NCBI GenBank assembly: GCA_036478595.1
Contig: JAZGEF010000059.1
Span: forward strand, 3,958-67,957
From: Granulosicoccus sp036478595
GTDB lineage: Bacteria > Pseudomonadota > Gammaproteobacteria > Granulosicoccales > Granulosicoccaceae
Direction of reading: 5' to 3'
Length of the DNA stretch: 64,000 bases
The first letter of the stretch is position 1. Each line of letters begins with the position of its first letter. The translations under genes were made by a program, and so were the position numbers. The notes beneath the pieces were generated by a model. That model searched no databases. It was not told the origin of the DNA and saw only the letters and a program-made list of their open reading frames with translations. Shown here one piece after another: positions 27,997-36,525 of the stretch.

Positions 27997-28020
27997 TTGG
28001 GGTGGCCTTTGCTTTAAATT

Positions 28021-28046
28021 GTGCGATTCACACACATTCTTTCAAT
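28021..28046. repeat. Left terminal inverted repeat of the IS element
   Basis: 26 bp starting GTGCGATTCA and ending CTTTCAAT; four mismatches to the reverse complement of 29013-29038. Confidence 0.75.
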
Positions 28047-28999
28047 TTAGTCAGCTCTAAATCTATCTGATAATTGGCGTCTTTGATACGTTCGTTTTCT
28101 ACAATGCACGCGTCTCCAACTTCTTGATGGAACGGAGTTTTTTCTGCCAATTGAATAACTTTCTCCATGGGTGTCAAACCGTTCAACGATCCATGAGTAC
28201 GCTGCCAGTTGTAGCAAAATTGCCATTCTGATACCGAGTCTTTAAGAGTTTCAAGATCAAGCTCTACGGTCGAGTAAAATTCTTCTTTATCCGTGCGCTG
28301 CGATCTTTCTACTTTCCCATTCAGATGAGGTGAAGCAGGTTTGTTTGGCCTGAACTTTATTCCGTACTCCATCATCTTCTCCTGAACCTTCGCCGCAAAA
28401 TATTCTCTACCTCGATCGGTTTGAATTCGTTGAATCGGGAATGGCATTTCTTCAACTACCTGATCCAGAAATAGAAGTGTGTTGGCCCCGGTGCGCCGAG
28501 AGAATACTGCTAATACACGGAATCTAGAGCAGTCATCAACAGCCGTGTATTGAATGATCCCTGGAGCAATCTTGGTTGTATCCATCTGAAGTCGATCACC
28601 AGGAATTGGACGTTCGTACCAAATGTAATCAGATTTCATTTTTTTTCTTTTAAAAGGTTTGACATCATTCCTGACCAGAACCTTATGGATTGATGCCAGT
28701 GCGAGAGTGCAATGATGCTGTCTAAATAGTTCGTTTTTTATTCTTCTTGCACCAAGTTTTCTGATCGTTCTCAGACTCAATATCCACTTCTCTTCCTGCT
28801 TACCAATCTTAGTGGTTGGGGAGCTGTGAGGACGCCTGCATTGATCTATCAGGCCATCAATGCCAACGGATGCGTAACGCCGGGACCACTTACGCAGCGT
28901 GGGCCTGGAGATGCCACAGCTACGACACACAAGCCCAGCATCACCGCACTCTGAGTACATCTCAACCCAAGTTGATCTTTATCGTATCTGTTTGTCCAT
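28028..28999 (-). pseudogene. IS481-like DDE transposase with in-frame TAA at codon 7
   Basis: The natural start appears to be the ATG at 28999 (MDKQIR), followed by TAA at 28981-28979, after which the same frame continues RSTWVEMYSECGD with no shift. The long open part (310 codons from an internal ATG at 28960) has an HTH (CGISRPTLRKWSRRY) and an rve integrase core with D, D and E in LQMDTTK, IQTDRGREYF and LNGKVERSQ. So a single nonsense codon separates six residues from an otherwise complete enzyme. Reinitiation at 28960 would lose only about 13 residues before the HTH, so residual activity is possible. Confidence 0.8.
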
Positions 29000-29012
29000 A
29001 GACACCCATTCT

Positions 29013-29038
29013 ATTGAAAGGATGTCTATGAATCACAC
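29013..29038. repeat. Right terminal inverted repeat of the IS element
   Basis: 26 bp starting ATTGAAAG and ending AATCACAC; the partner of 28021-28046. Confidence 0.75.
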
Positions 29039-29114
29039 CCTATATGATATGCGAACTGTCGTGGTTTGAAAAAAATATATCGCATATTGAGATTGCGCTC
29101 AAAAATTTGCACCA

Positions 29115-29415
29115 TCAAAATTCCAATTTTTTGCCTTCCTCGCCATTTTCAACATCAATACGGGCTTTATCAATCACAGTTTGAAGGATATGACCTTCCA
29201 ATTGATCAATCAACCACCGCTGGCATAAATTCTTTGTTCATTTCAGAGGGGTATTGCGAAGTAAAGATATGTTCTCCGATGGTAAATGCTCCTACCTTAC
29301 AAAAATCATTTCCACCGATAATTTGTGCACCCTCGGGTAATTGTGTCACTTGTTCGTGGTGTGCAGAGTACAGCGTCAGTGTTTTGTATGGTGGAGTCAT
29401 CCAAGGCAGATGCAT
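29115..29415 (-). pseudogene. Remnant of a class I glutamine amidotransferase
   Basis: Reading leftward, WMTPPYKTLTLYSAHHEQV, then QLPEGAQIIGGNDFC and FTIGEHIFTSQYP match the C-terminal half of GATase1 proteins (GMP-synthase-like, COG0518). The catalytic His-Pro-Glu motif is replaced (TSQYPSEM where FQGHPEF is usual). The frame breaks after VVD at about 29206, and similarity resumes in another frame to a TGA at 29115. The N-terminal half with the nucleophile Cys is missing. It adjoins the IS element. Confidence 0.65.
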
Positions 29416-29459
29416 GGAATACAGTGACTACCCTGATGTAAACTCGCGACAGATATGAT

Positions 29460-29656
29460 CACCTTTCTTATCGTGCGCCACCTGTTACATTTATGTAGAC
29501 GATGCGTGCATAGGCAAGTGAGGCACGACAGAAGAGTTTGAATCCAGCATGTTGGAAGCAACCGAAGTATCCCTCATTACCCGCTGATCTGGGAACTATT
29601 GCTGTTCACCAGGGCTCTTAGTACTTGAATCCAGTAAAACTCATAGGAGCGCCGCT
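29460..29656. other. Gap between the amidotransferase remnant and msrB
   Basis: About 200 bp with no recognisable gene on either strand. A GGAGCGCC stretch at about 29645-29652 serves as ribosome-binding site for msrB. Confidence 0.4.
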
Positions 29657-30325
29657 ATGAAGCGTTTAACAATAGTCACCGGTATCGTAGTAGGGCTTGG
29701 CATTGCAGCCTTAATTTCGTTTTATCCCATTGTTTATTCTGAAAACACGCTTGATCAAGAGACAACCGCTAAGCGTGAGGGTGCAAACATGCCCGTGAAC
29801 TCCAATTCAATAACTAGTACCACGACATACCCAGGTACTGCGGCAACTTTTAATCCCGATGCATTTGTAAAACCTTCAGATGAAGAGCTTAAAAATAAGT
29901 TATCAGCCATTGAGTATAAAGTGACTCAACATGAAGGCACCGAACGCGCGTTTTCCAATTCAATGCATGATGAGAAGCGGGCGGGGCTGTATGTAGACAT
30001 CGTTTCTGGCGAACCGCTATTTTCGTCTGCTGATAAATTCGACTCCAGAACGGGCTGGCCGAGCTTTGATCGCCCAATTGCTGAAGGAGTCGTGGTGGAG
30101 AAAGAAGATCTATCATTGTTTGGTGTACGCACAGAAATTCGTAGCAGCTTGGCTGATTCGCATTTAGGCCATGTATTTACCGACGGACCAGCAACGACCG
30201 GTAATCGCTACTGCATGAATGCAGCAGCGATGCGCTTTATCCCCATAGAGCAAATGGCTAAAACTGGCTATGGTGCGTACATTGGACGAGTTTCCGGTAA
30301 CGCTGCACATTTGGCTAATCAATAA
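29657..30325 (+). CDS. msrB: Peptide-methionine (R)-S-oxide reductase MsrB, membrane-anchored
   Basis: 222 residues. Residues 1-25 form a hydrophobic signal anchor (MKRLTIVTGIVVGLGIAALI), so the enzyme likely faces the periplasm. The MsrB domain covers about 85-215: TERAFSNSMHDEKRAGLY, FDSRTGWPSFDRPI, SHLGHVFTDGP and the catalytic Cys in NRYCMNAAAMRF. The two CxxC pairs that bind zinc in many MsrBs are absent (VDIVSGEPLF). A periplasmic MsrB would repair methionine sulfoxide in envelope proteins. Monocistronic, convergent with arfB (3-bp gap). Confidence 0.93.
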   Translation: MKRLTIVTGIVVGLGIAALISFYPIVYSENTLDQETTAKREGANMPVNSNSITSTTTYPGTAATFNPDAFVKPSDEELKNKLSAIEYKVTQHEGTERAFSNSMHDEKRAGLYVDIVSGEPLFSSADKFDSRTGWPSFDRPIAEGVVVEKEDLSLFGVRTEIRSSLADSHLGHVFTDGPATTGNRYCMNAAAMRFIPIEQMAKTGYGAYIGRVSGNAAHLANQ

Positions 30326-30328
30326 TTG

Positions 30329-30751
30329 TTAATCCTTTTCAATTTTGACTCGGCCACGCAATGATTTTGTTTTTGATTGCTTGGTTTTGCTATCCATGCG
30401 CCGTTTAACAGAGTTGCGGCTGGGCCTGGTTGGCACACGTTTTTTTTGTACAGCAGTAGCAATCAATATTAATTCACGTAATCGCTCAAAAGAATCATTT
30501 TTGTTCTTCGCTCGGCTGCGATAACTTTGTGCTTTGATAATCACCACGCCGTCGTCTGAAATCCTCTGATCGTCCCATGCCAGCAGTTTTTCTTTGTAAC
30601 TCTGCGGTAGTGATGATGCGCTTATATCGAATCGCAGATGAACAGCAGTTGATACCTTATTAACGTGTTGCCCACCAGAACCACTGGCTCGAATCGGCTG
30701 TAGCTCGATTTCCTTTTCCGGAATACCAATAGGGCCTTTAATGTGCAGCAT
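30329..30751 (-). CDS. arfB: ArfB (YaeJ), alternative ribosome-rescue peptidyl-tRNA hydrolase
   Basis: 140 residues. The GGQ motif lies in RASGSGGQHVNKVSTAVHL (about 22-40), and the basic C-terminal tail (KKRVPTRPSRNSVKRR) enters the empty mRNA channel. It releases stalled ribosomes without a stop codon. The ATG at 30751 gives the usual E. coli size (140); the frame is open to 30802, but the extra residues do not fit. Confidence 0.94.
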   Translation of the reverse strand: MLHIKGPIGIPEKEIELQPIRASGSGGQHVNKVSTAVHLRFDISASSLPQSYKEKLLAWDDQRISDDGVVIIKAQSYRSRAKNKNDSFERLRELILIATAVQKKRVPTRPSRNSVKRRMDSKTKQSKTKSLRGRVKIEKD

Positions 30752-30962
30752 AATGGACAGTATATCGAATTGCCCACCGAAGTAGCTGCATCTGTTGATC
30801 AATTAGTTTATCGTCGGTCGAATTTTTATCAAATTGCGTTGCCGAATAAAAATTTCAATAAATGTATGAACCCAATTGGCTATCAAGGGTACTGAGTTGT
30901 TATAGCGTCTTGATGGCGCTACTAATCACCAGCTAGCCACAATTGATAACGGAGAAATGACA

Positions 30963-31421
30963 ATGAATTACCTTACTTTAGTAATAGCACTATTTATGAC
31001 ACCCGCAGTATTCGCAGCTGGCAATAGCAATGGCTCAGGATATTCAAACAATTCTGATAATCCAGATATAGGTAAAAACATGAAGGCGGCACATTCACTT
31101 ATTGCAGACCAGAGCTACAAAGCGGCTATACGAAAGCTCAACAACGTCATCAGAGGGGATTACAAAAATGCTGATGCATGGAATCTTTTGGGTTACTCCA
31201 ATCGAAAGCTGGGCAAATACAAAAAAGCAAACAAAGCCTATCGTAAAGCACTTAAGTACAACCCAGCACACAAAGGCGCTTTGGAATACCAGGGTGAGCT
31301 ATTTATCGAAACCAAGCAATTCGACAAAGCACGAGCAAATCGTGCCACACTCGCCGCACTCTGCCCGATAGGCTGCGAAGAGCTAAGCCTACTTGATGAG
31401 GCCTTAGCTCAAGTTAACTAG
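30963..31421 (+). CDS. Secreted tetratricopeptide-repeat protein
   Basis: 152 residues. A Sec signal peptide (MNYLTLVIALFMTPAVFAAG) precedes a Ser/Asn/Gly-rich linker and about two to three TPR units (AHSLIADQSYKAAIRKLNNV; ADAWNLLGYSNRKLGKYKKA; GALEYQGELFIETKQFDKA). I prefer the ATG at 30963, because the GGAG at about 30951 is too close to the ATG at 30957. Periplasmic, function unknown. It sits before an ECF sigma operon but is separated by a hairpin. Confidence 0.82.
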   Translation: MNYLTLVIALFMTPAVFAAGNSNGSGYSNNSDNPDIGKNMKAAHSLIADQSYKAAIRKLNNVIRGDYKNADAWNLLGYSNRKLGKYKKANKAYRKALKYNPAHKGALEYQGELFIETKQFDKARANRATLAALCPIGCEELSLLDEALAQVN

Positions 31422-31433
31422 TTTGATTCCGGT

Positions 31434-31457
31434 CCGCAAGGGCAACTGCTCTTGCGG
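31434..31457 (+). terminator. Hairpin after the TPR gene
   Basis: CCGCAAGGGC (31434-31443) pairs with GCTCTTGCGG (31448-31457) over a 4-nt loop, with one G-T pair. A weak T stretch (TGTTTGG) follows. Position 13 bp after the stop fits an intrinsic terminator. Confidence 0.55.
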
Positions 31458-31617
31458 TGTTTGGATTGCAGCTAAAGATGGATTCCGCAAACCGGGCAAA
31501 TTGAATAACTATACTGGTATATAAATCAATGCATTACCGGTGCTGCGCCGTTAGTTGCGCCATTCGATGAACCCAATCTACCCAAGTGGGTACTCAGTAG
31601 TTAATGAGCTGCTATAA

Positions 31618-32235
31618 ATGATGCCGATACGAATGGATAGGGTTGTGAACACAATGGCTTTAGGCGCCTGCCCTGATAATGTAGCAACACCCGACGATGA
31701 GGTGTCTGAGCTACAACGCATCGCACAACAGGATGAGCAAACCTTTGAAACGCTCTACCTACGCTATCACCCCAAGCTTTATCGCTTTGTACAAGGATTA
31801 CTTAAAAATCCTTCACAAGTAGAAGAAGTCGTGTCCGATACACTTTACGCAGTATGGACAGGAGCAGGGAAGTTTCAAAACCAATCTAAGGTGTCAACTT
31901 GGATCTTTGGCACTGCATTCAGAATTGCGATGAAGGCAGTTAGAGCTGGGAGGCGACACACTCGATTTGATAACAACAGTGAGGATGCTGGCGTGTTAAT
32001 GGATTTAAATACCAGTAACGACCCAGCAATCGGTGCAACACTGTCAGAGGACGTTTCAAACATGGTGTCTGCACTCAATGGCATCAGCCCAGAACAAAAA
32101 GCCGTAGTTGAACTAACAGCGCTGGGTTGGACAAGTGCCGAAATTGGCGAAATAGTCGGCTGCCCAGCCAACACGGTTAAGACTCGCATGTTTAGTGCGC
32201 GTAAAAAAATTCGAACCATTCTCGATTCGATTTAG
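31618..32235 (+). CDS. ECF-type RNA polymerase sigma factor
   Basis: 205 residues. Region 2 is at about 45-105 (LYLRYHPKLYRFVQGLLKN; EEVVSDTLYAVWTGAGKF; STWIFGTAFR), and region 4 at about 150-203 (LTALGWTSAEIGEIVGCPANT, written here as a block, then KTRMFSARKKIR). Nearby ATGs at 31654 and 31633 are alternative starts; the N-terminus before residue 30 is not conserved. It precedes its zinc-finger anti-sigma gene by 21 bp, and both lie in one transcript. The stimulus is not visible from sequence. Confidence 0.9.
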   Translation: MMPIRMDRVVNTMALGACPDNVATPDDEVSELQRIAQQDEQTFETLYLRYHPKLYRFVQGLLKNPSQVEEVVSDTLYAVWTGAGKFQNQSKVSTWIFGTAFRIAMKAVRAGRRHTRFDNNSEDAGVLMDLNTSNDPAIGATLSEDVSNMVSALNGISPEQKAVVELTALGWTSAEIGEIVGCPANTVKTRMFSARKKIRTILDSI

Positions 32236-32256
32236 ATGTAGTACGGATAATTAATC

Positions 32257-32946
32257 ATGACTTCAGATTCTACAACTCATTCTGACCACAAAGAGCTAAT
32301 GCTTAAACTGCCGTGGTTACTGAACGGCTCGCTTACAGGCTCAGAAGCTGCATCTATGCAAGAACACGTTGCGCAGTGTGATCACTGCCAAAACGAAATA
32401 ATTTCGTTGAAGTTAATGAACAAAACCATCACCGACGCATCCGTTGATACAGGCAATGCAGCGGCATCTTTTAGTAAAATGCGGCAGCGTATTACTGCTG
32501 AACCCAGCCGGCCGGTTCGCAGCAGCGTTTCTCGATTCATGGCTACGATCGGCCAATGGCTGCCAGCTGCTCCTGCGCCTCAATGGCTTGTGGCATCCAT
32601 AGGGGGCATTTTACTTGCATTTGTGCTTATGCTACAAACTGACATGATGGGAAGCAGCACCGATGATTCTTATCGCGTTTTAAGCTCCAATACGGGCGTG
32701 AATAGTGTCTCAGTCGCTGTCAGTTTTGATAAAGCTGTTATTGATGCTCAAGCAGAAGCGGCACTGATGACAATTTCAACACAGATTGCACCTGAGTCGA
32801 AATGGGTCAAAGCAGGGCCTGGAAGCTATCTACTCTCCATTACCGGGGATACCGACGACTCCATTATTAGTCCCGAAGGCCTAAATAAACTGATTAATGA
32901 ACTCCGTGGCATACCCGATGTTATAGCGGTTAGTATTGCACCATGA
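32257..32946 (+). CDS. Zinc-finger anti-sigma factor, single-pass membrane protein
   Basis: 229 residues. An anti-sigma zinc-finger (zf-HC2) at residues 30-50 shows H-x3-C-x2-C (EHVAQCDHCQNE). One membrane helix at about 113-130 (WLVASIGGILLAFVLML) and a periplasmic C-terminal domain of about 95 residues follow (VSVAVSFDKAVIDAQAEAAL). It probably sequesters the ECF sigma encoded just upstream and releases it on an envelope or redox signal. Confidence 0.88.
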   Translation: MTSDSTTHSDHKELMLKLPWLLNGSLTGSEAASMQEHVAQCDHCQNEIISLKLMNKTITDASVDTGNAAASFSKMRQRITAEPSRPVRSSVSRFMATIGQWLPAAPAPQWLVASIGGILLAFVLMLQTDMMGSSTDDSYRVLSSNTGVNSVSVAVSFDKAVIDAQAEAALMTISTQIAPESKWVKAGPGSYLLSITGDTDDSIISPEGLNKLINELRGIPDVIAVSIAP

Positions 32947-33076
32947 TTATCGCATTAAATTACGAAACACCATTGGCTTATGGATTGCAGCATTAGTGTT
33001 ATCTACCAGTGAATAATTGTGGTGTTTAGCGCTTGGTTTTTTCGCGTTGGGCACTACGCTCATAAAGCATCATCTT

Positions 33077-33775
33077 TCAATTAATGCCGAGATATCGGTG
33101 GACTATCTGTTGATCATCTCGTAGTTTCACAATGTCAGCAATTTCCGGGCAGCGCCCGTTCTCAATAAAAGCCACCCGGTCAGCAATGGATAACACGGTG
33201 TTTATATGGTGCTCTACTAGAACTATCGCAACACCTTGCTCTTTCATTTTGATAATCACTTCTTGTATTAACGCAATGATTGAAGGCTGAAGCCCTTCGG
33301 TAGGCTCGTCCAGCAGCAACAGTTTAGGCTCCATGCTGAGGGCACGTGCCATTGCTAACATCTGTTGCTCGCCGCCTGATAACGTTTCGGCGCGTTGTTT
33401 TAAACGTTCGCGAAGACGGGGGAACATATCCAGTACACGCTCACGGGTGTTGGGGCCAGAGCCTTTCACCATGAGGCCAATTTCAATATTTTGGGCGACC
33501 GTGAGCTCTGAAAATAATCCGCGACCCTGAGGCACATAAGCGATGCCCTGTTTGGGCACTTCGAACGGGGGGAGTGTGCTTAAGGTTTGGTTGTCGCATT
33601 GAATACGGCCGGATTTTAAAGGCAGTAGACCCATGATTGATTTAAGTGCGGTCGTTTTACCGGCACCATTTCGCCCTAACAAACACAGGATTTCGCCTGC
33701 TTTGACATCAAATGACACATCAAAAAGAACCTGAACCTTATCGTAGGCCACTTCAATATTATTCAGGCTAAGCAT
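33077..33775 (-). CDS. livF: ABC transporter ATP-binding protein, LivF type
   Basis: 232 residues from the ATG at 33775, which overlaps the livG stop by 8 bp; the frame is open to 33808 without a better start. Walker A GRNGAGKTT (about 36-44), signature LSGGEQQMLA (about 133) and Walker B LLLLDEPTEGL. Last gene of the leftward transporter operon binding protein-livH-livM-livG-livF. HAAT-family importers take up branched-chain amino acids, amides, urea or aromatic acids. Confidence 0.94.
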   Translation of the reverse strand: MLSLNNIEVAYDKVQVLFDVSFDVKAGEILCLLGRNGAGKTTALKSIMGLLPLKSGRIQCDNQTLSTLPPFEVPKQGIAYVPQGRGLFSELTVAQNIEIGLMVKGSGPNTRERVLDMFPRLRERLKQRAETLSGGEQQMLAMARALSMEPKLLLLDEPTEGLQPSIIALIQEVIIKMKEQGVAIVLVEHHINTVLSIADRVAFIENGRCPEIADIVKLRDDQQIVHRYLGIN

Positions 33776-34490
33776 TGGCCGTACCAAGGTAAGCGGCTTG
33801 CACTTCATTGTTAGCTCGAATTTCTTGCGGTGTTCCTTCAGCTAACACTTCACCAAAGTTTAGTACTGTGATGACATCAGCGGTTGCCATTACGACATCC
33901 ATATTATGTTCGATAAGCAAAATGGTGGTGTCTCCGGCCATACTTTTCATTAAACCGATAAAGGATTCGATTTCTTTAGCTGACAAGCCCTGTGTTGGCT
34001 CATCTAGAATGAACAGACTAGGGGCTTGCGCAAGGCCCATTGCTATTTCGAGTAGCCGCTGATGGCCATAACTAAGGTCGCCCGCTATGTGTTCAATGCG
34101 CTCCGATAGGTTAACTCGACCAAGAGCATCTGCTACTCGTTGATCTACTGATATTGCATCAGTGGAGTTACTGATTCGACGTGCTGCTAGCGCTACGTTT
34201 TCCTGTACTGATAAATTAGTAAAAATTGACGTGATCTGAAAGGTGTAGGCCATGCCTAGGGCAATGCGCCGATGCGCCGGTAAGTCACTTACCTCTTTAC
34301 TGTTGAAAGTAACCGTGCCACTAGTTGATGCTATTTTGCCACTTAACATGCCAACGAAGGTTGATTTCCCCGCGCCGTTTGGGCCAATAATGGCACGAAT
34401 CTGCCCTTGCGGTAAGTTAAAGTCGACATTGCTGACAGCTGTTAGGCCCGCGTAGTGTTTGGTTAATCCGCGTGTTGAGAGTAACGTCAT
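33768..34490 (-). CDS. livG: ABC transporter ATP-binding protein, LivG type
   Basis: 240 residues. Walker A GPNGAGKST (about 36-44), signature LSYGHQRLLEI with Tyr in place of the usual Gly, a LivG/UrtD feature, and Walker B LFILDEPTQGL. The ATG at 34490 overlaps the livM stop as ATGA; three more codons upstream (34499) are possible. Partner of LivF on the cytoplasmic face. Confidence 0.93.
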   Translation of the reverse strand: MTLLSTRGLTKHYAGLTAVSNVDFNLPQGQIRAIIGPNGAGKSTFVGMLSGKIASTSGTVTFNSKEVSDLPAHRRIALGMAYTFQITSIFTNLSVQENVALAARRISNSTDAISVDQRVADALGRVNLSERIEHIAGDLSYGHQRLLEIAMGLAQAPSLFILDEPTQGLSAKEIESFIGLMKSMAGDTTILLIEHNMDVVMATADVITVLNFGEVLAEGTPQEIRANNEVQAAYLGTANA

Positions 34491-35449
34491 GGTAGCCACC
34501 TCATCACGCGTTTTCGTAAAATACCTGCTAATCCTTGTGGCGCAAACAACGTCAGTAGAATAAGAGCAACGCCAGCAACCAATAAGTATGCGCTAGTAAA
34601 TTGGCTCGAGATATCGATCAGGTAAAACATAAATAGAGCACCAATTAATGGCCCGACGGTTGTGCCTGCACCACCTAGTAATACATAGAGCAAGGGAAAT
34701 ATAGAATATTGGACCGTAGCGAATGTTCCTCCAACGTACCCAAATAGCAACGCGTATGCGGCACCGGCACCGCCAGACATTGTGCCTGAAATAATTACCG
34801 CCAGCCATTTATGCATTTGCACGTTGTAACCGAGCATTCTGGCTCGTTCTTCGTTCTCACGAATAGCAACCAGCGTTTTGCCAAAGCTACTTTGTACAAT
34901 CCACCCAATAATTAATAAACAAATTGCAAATAGGAACACTGAGACGTAGTAGCGGTTTGTAGCGTGTGTCAGATCAAAGCCTGCAATCATCCTCTGGCTT
35001 TGCTTAATAACAAATCCCTCATCACCTCGTGTGTATTTACCCAGTAATAAAATGGTTAGGTAGCCTGCTTGAGCAAACATGAGCGTGACTATCATAAATG
35101 CAACACCGGCAGTTCGCAGTGCCAAAAATCCGATCACTGCAGAAACAATGGCTGCCAACCCCAGGCCTGCGATTAACCCGATGACAGGCGATACGTGCCA
35201 ATATTGCATGGCTAATCCTAAGCCGTACATACCGGATGCAAAAAATAAAGCATGCCCAAGACTTAATAAGCCGGTGTAACCGAAGAGCAGATTGTAGCCC
35301 ATGGCATAAATGGCCAGGATAAGTACCCTTGCGATGATGCCGCTGTGATATTCAGGCAGTACCGAGAATAGGCCTATCAGTGCCGCAATAACAAATAGGT
35401 GCAAGCCTAAGGCTTTGCTCTTTGATGTTGTTGTTGCATTCGTATTCAT
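34487..35449 (-). CDS. livM: ABC transporter permease, LivM type
   Basis: 320 residues with about nine to ten membrane helices. The family core YNLLFGYTGLLSLGHALFFA lies at about 53-72, and the cytoplasmic coupling segment GKTLVAIRENEERARMLGYN at about 190-209. It forms the channel with LivH. The ATG overlaps the livH stop by 4 bp. Confidence 0.93.
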   Translation of the reverse strand: MNTNATTTSKSKALGLHLFVIAALIGLFSVLPEYHSGIIARVLILAIYAMGYNLLFGYTGLLSLGHALFFASGMYGLGLAMQYWHVSPVIGLIAGLGLAAIVSAVIGFLALRTAGVAFMIVTLMFAQAGYLTILLLGKYTRGDEGFVIKQSQRMIAGFDLTHATNRYYVSVFLFAICLLIIGWIVQSSFGKTLVAIRENEERARMLGYNVQMHKWLAVIISGTMSGGAGAAYALLFGYVGGTFATVQYSIFPLLYVLLGGAGTTVGPLIGALFMFYLIDISSQFTSAYLLVAGVALILLTLFAPQGLAGILRKRVMRWLP

Positions 35450-36372
35450 GTTGCTGGCTTTCCGAAAAGGCCCTGAGGCCGAAAAATCAGCACAAACGCA
35501 ACAAGTAATGTTGCTAAAATTTTGGCAAGCGTTGGTGAAAAGAAAACAGAAATAATGCCGTCACTCATGCCTATCAATATCGCGGCGACAATAGTGCCAG
35601 GTATACTCCCAAGCCCTCCGATAATCACCACAATAAAAGATAATAGTAACGGGTCGCCACCCATTAAATAATGAGCCTGCTGTATCGGAACTATCAATAC
35701 TGCGGCAAGCGCAGCGATGGCGGCTCCTAGTCCAAAAACTAGTGCATAGACTTTTTCTACAGGAATACCGTGAGCCAAAGCCATATCACGGTTAAGCTGA
35801 GTGGCTCTCATGATGAGCCCGGCACGTGTGCGGGTCATCAGCAGCCACAACCCTACTAGAACAACAATAGCGGCCAGTATTACTGCCAGCTTGTATGTTG
35901 TCGTGCTTAAGCCCCAGGGCCAGTACATAACAAAACCATCTGCACCATTTTCAAACCAAGGCAATGCGATACGTTTATTGAACGGCGCTTCGACAGGGCG
36001 TGCATCAGCACCAAATGTCATTAATGTGAGTTGTTGTAGAACATACAATAGTCCAATGGTTGCAACAATAGTACGTTCTGGGTCATAGTTAATACGTCGT
36101 AAAACCAGATGATCAGCAATCGCTGCAATAATACCAACAACAAGGGGTGCGACAATAAGTGCAATCACAAAACCGTAGGCTGGATGGCCACCAATTAGCG
36201 ATGTGATCCACCAGGCGATCACGGCGCCAAGCATATAAAACTCACCATGGGCAACGTTTACCACGCGCATAATTCCAAATACGATACTAAGCCCAACGGC
36301 CATTAACGCAAGGACTGCCGCACCGATCGCGCCTTCAAGTGTTGCTAGAAATAAATGAGGACCAAATTCCAT
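35446..36372 (-). CDS. livH: ABC transporter permease, LivH type
   Basis: 308 residues from the ATG at 36372 (MEFGPHLFLATLEGAIGAAV); the frame is open to 36435, but that stretch is not family-like and contains the hairpin. Conserved LGLSIVFGIMRVVNVAHGE-type segment at about 27-45, with about eight helices. First permease gene, 153 bp after the binding-protein gene. Confidence 0.92.
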   Translation of the reverse strand: MEFGPHLFLATLEGAIGAAVLALMAVGLSIVFGIMRVVNVAHGEFYMLGAVIAWWITSLIGGHPAYGFVIALIVAPLVVGIIAAIADHLVLRRINYDPERTIVATIGLLYVLQQLTLMTFGADARPVEAPFNKRIALPWFENGADGFVMYWPWGLSTTTYKLAVILAAIVVLVGLWLLMTRTRAGLIMRATQLNRDMALAHGIPVEKVYALVFGLGAAIAALAAVLIVPIQQAHYLMGGDPLLLSFIVVIIGGLGSIPGTIVAAILIGMSDGIISVFFSPTLAKILATLLVAFVLIFRPQGLFGKPAT

Positions 36373-36426
36373 AGTTATTTTAAACGCCGTGTCGGAGTGG
36401 GCAATTGAACTTAACGAATACAAATA

Positions 36427-36456
36427 AAAGCACACTCACCTTAGTGAGTGTGCTTT
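36427..36456 (-). terminator. Strong hairpin between the binding-protein gene and livH
   Basis: A perfect 13-bp stem (AAAGCACACTCAC with its complement) and 4-nt loop. On the minus strand it lies about 70 nt after the binding-protein stop. No long T-run follows, so it may be a partial terminator or an mRNA-stabilising stem-loop that lets the binding protein be made in excess over the membrane subunits, a common arrangement. Confidence 0.65.
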
Positions 36457-36525
36457 GTGCTTGGCCATATTGGCGTTTAAAGTGGCCTTAATGCTGCGAA
36501 TGCAACATGAATTACAGCTTAACGA

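Larger units (their letters stand above)
28021..29038 (-). mobile_element. IS481-family-like insertion sequence with 26-bp imperfect terminal inverted repeats
   Basis: The left end 28021-28046 and the reverse complement of the right end 29013-29038 match at 22 of 26 positions (both end CTTTCAAT inward). They enclose one transposase gene on the minus strand, giving an element of about 1.02 kb, within the usual IS481 size range. I see no convincing target-site duplication at the edges. It lies between betC and a decayed amidotransferase. Confidence 0.75.

Noticed and set aside
29066..29458. 130-codon open frame on the plus strand
   Set aside because: No recognisable similarity and no ribosome-binding site. 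It lies opposite the amidotransferase remnant, whose matches explain the stretch better.
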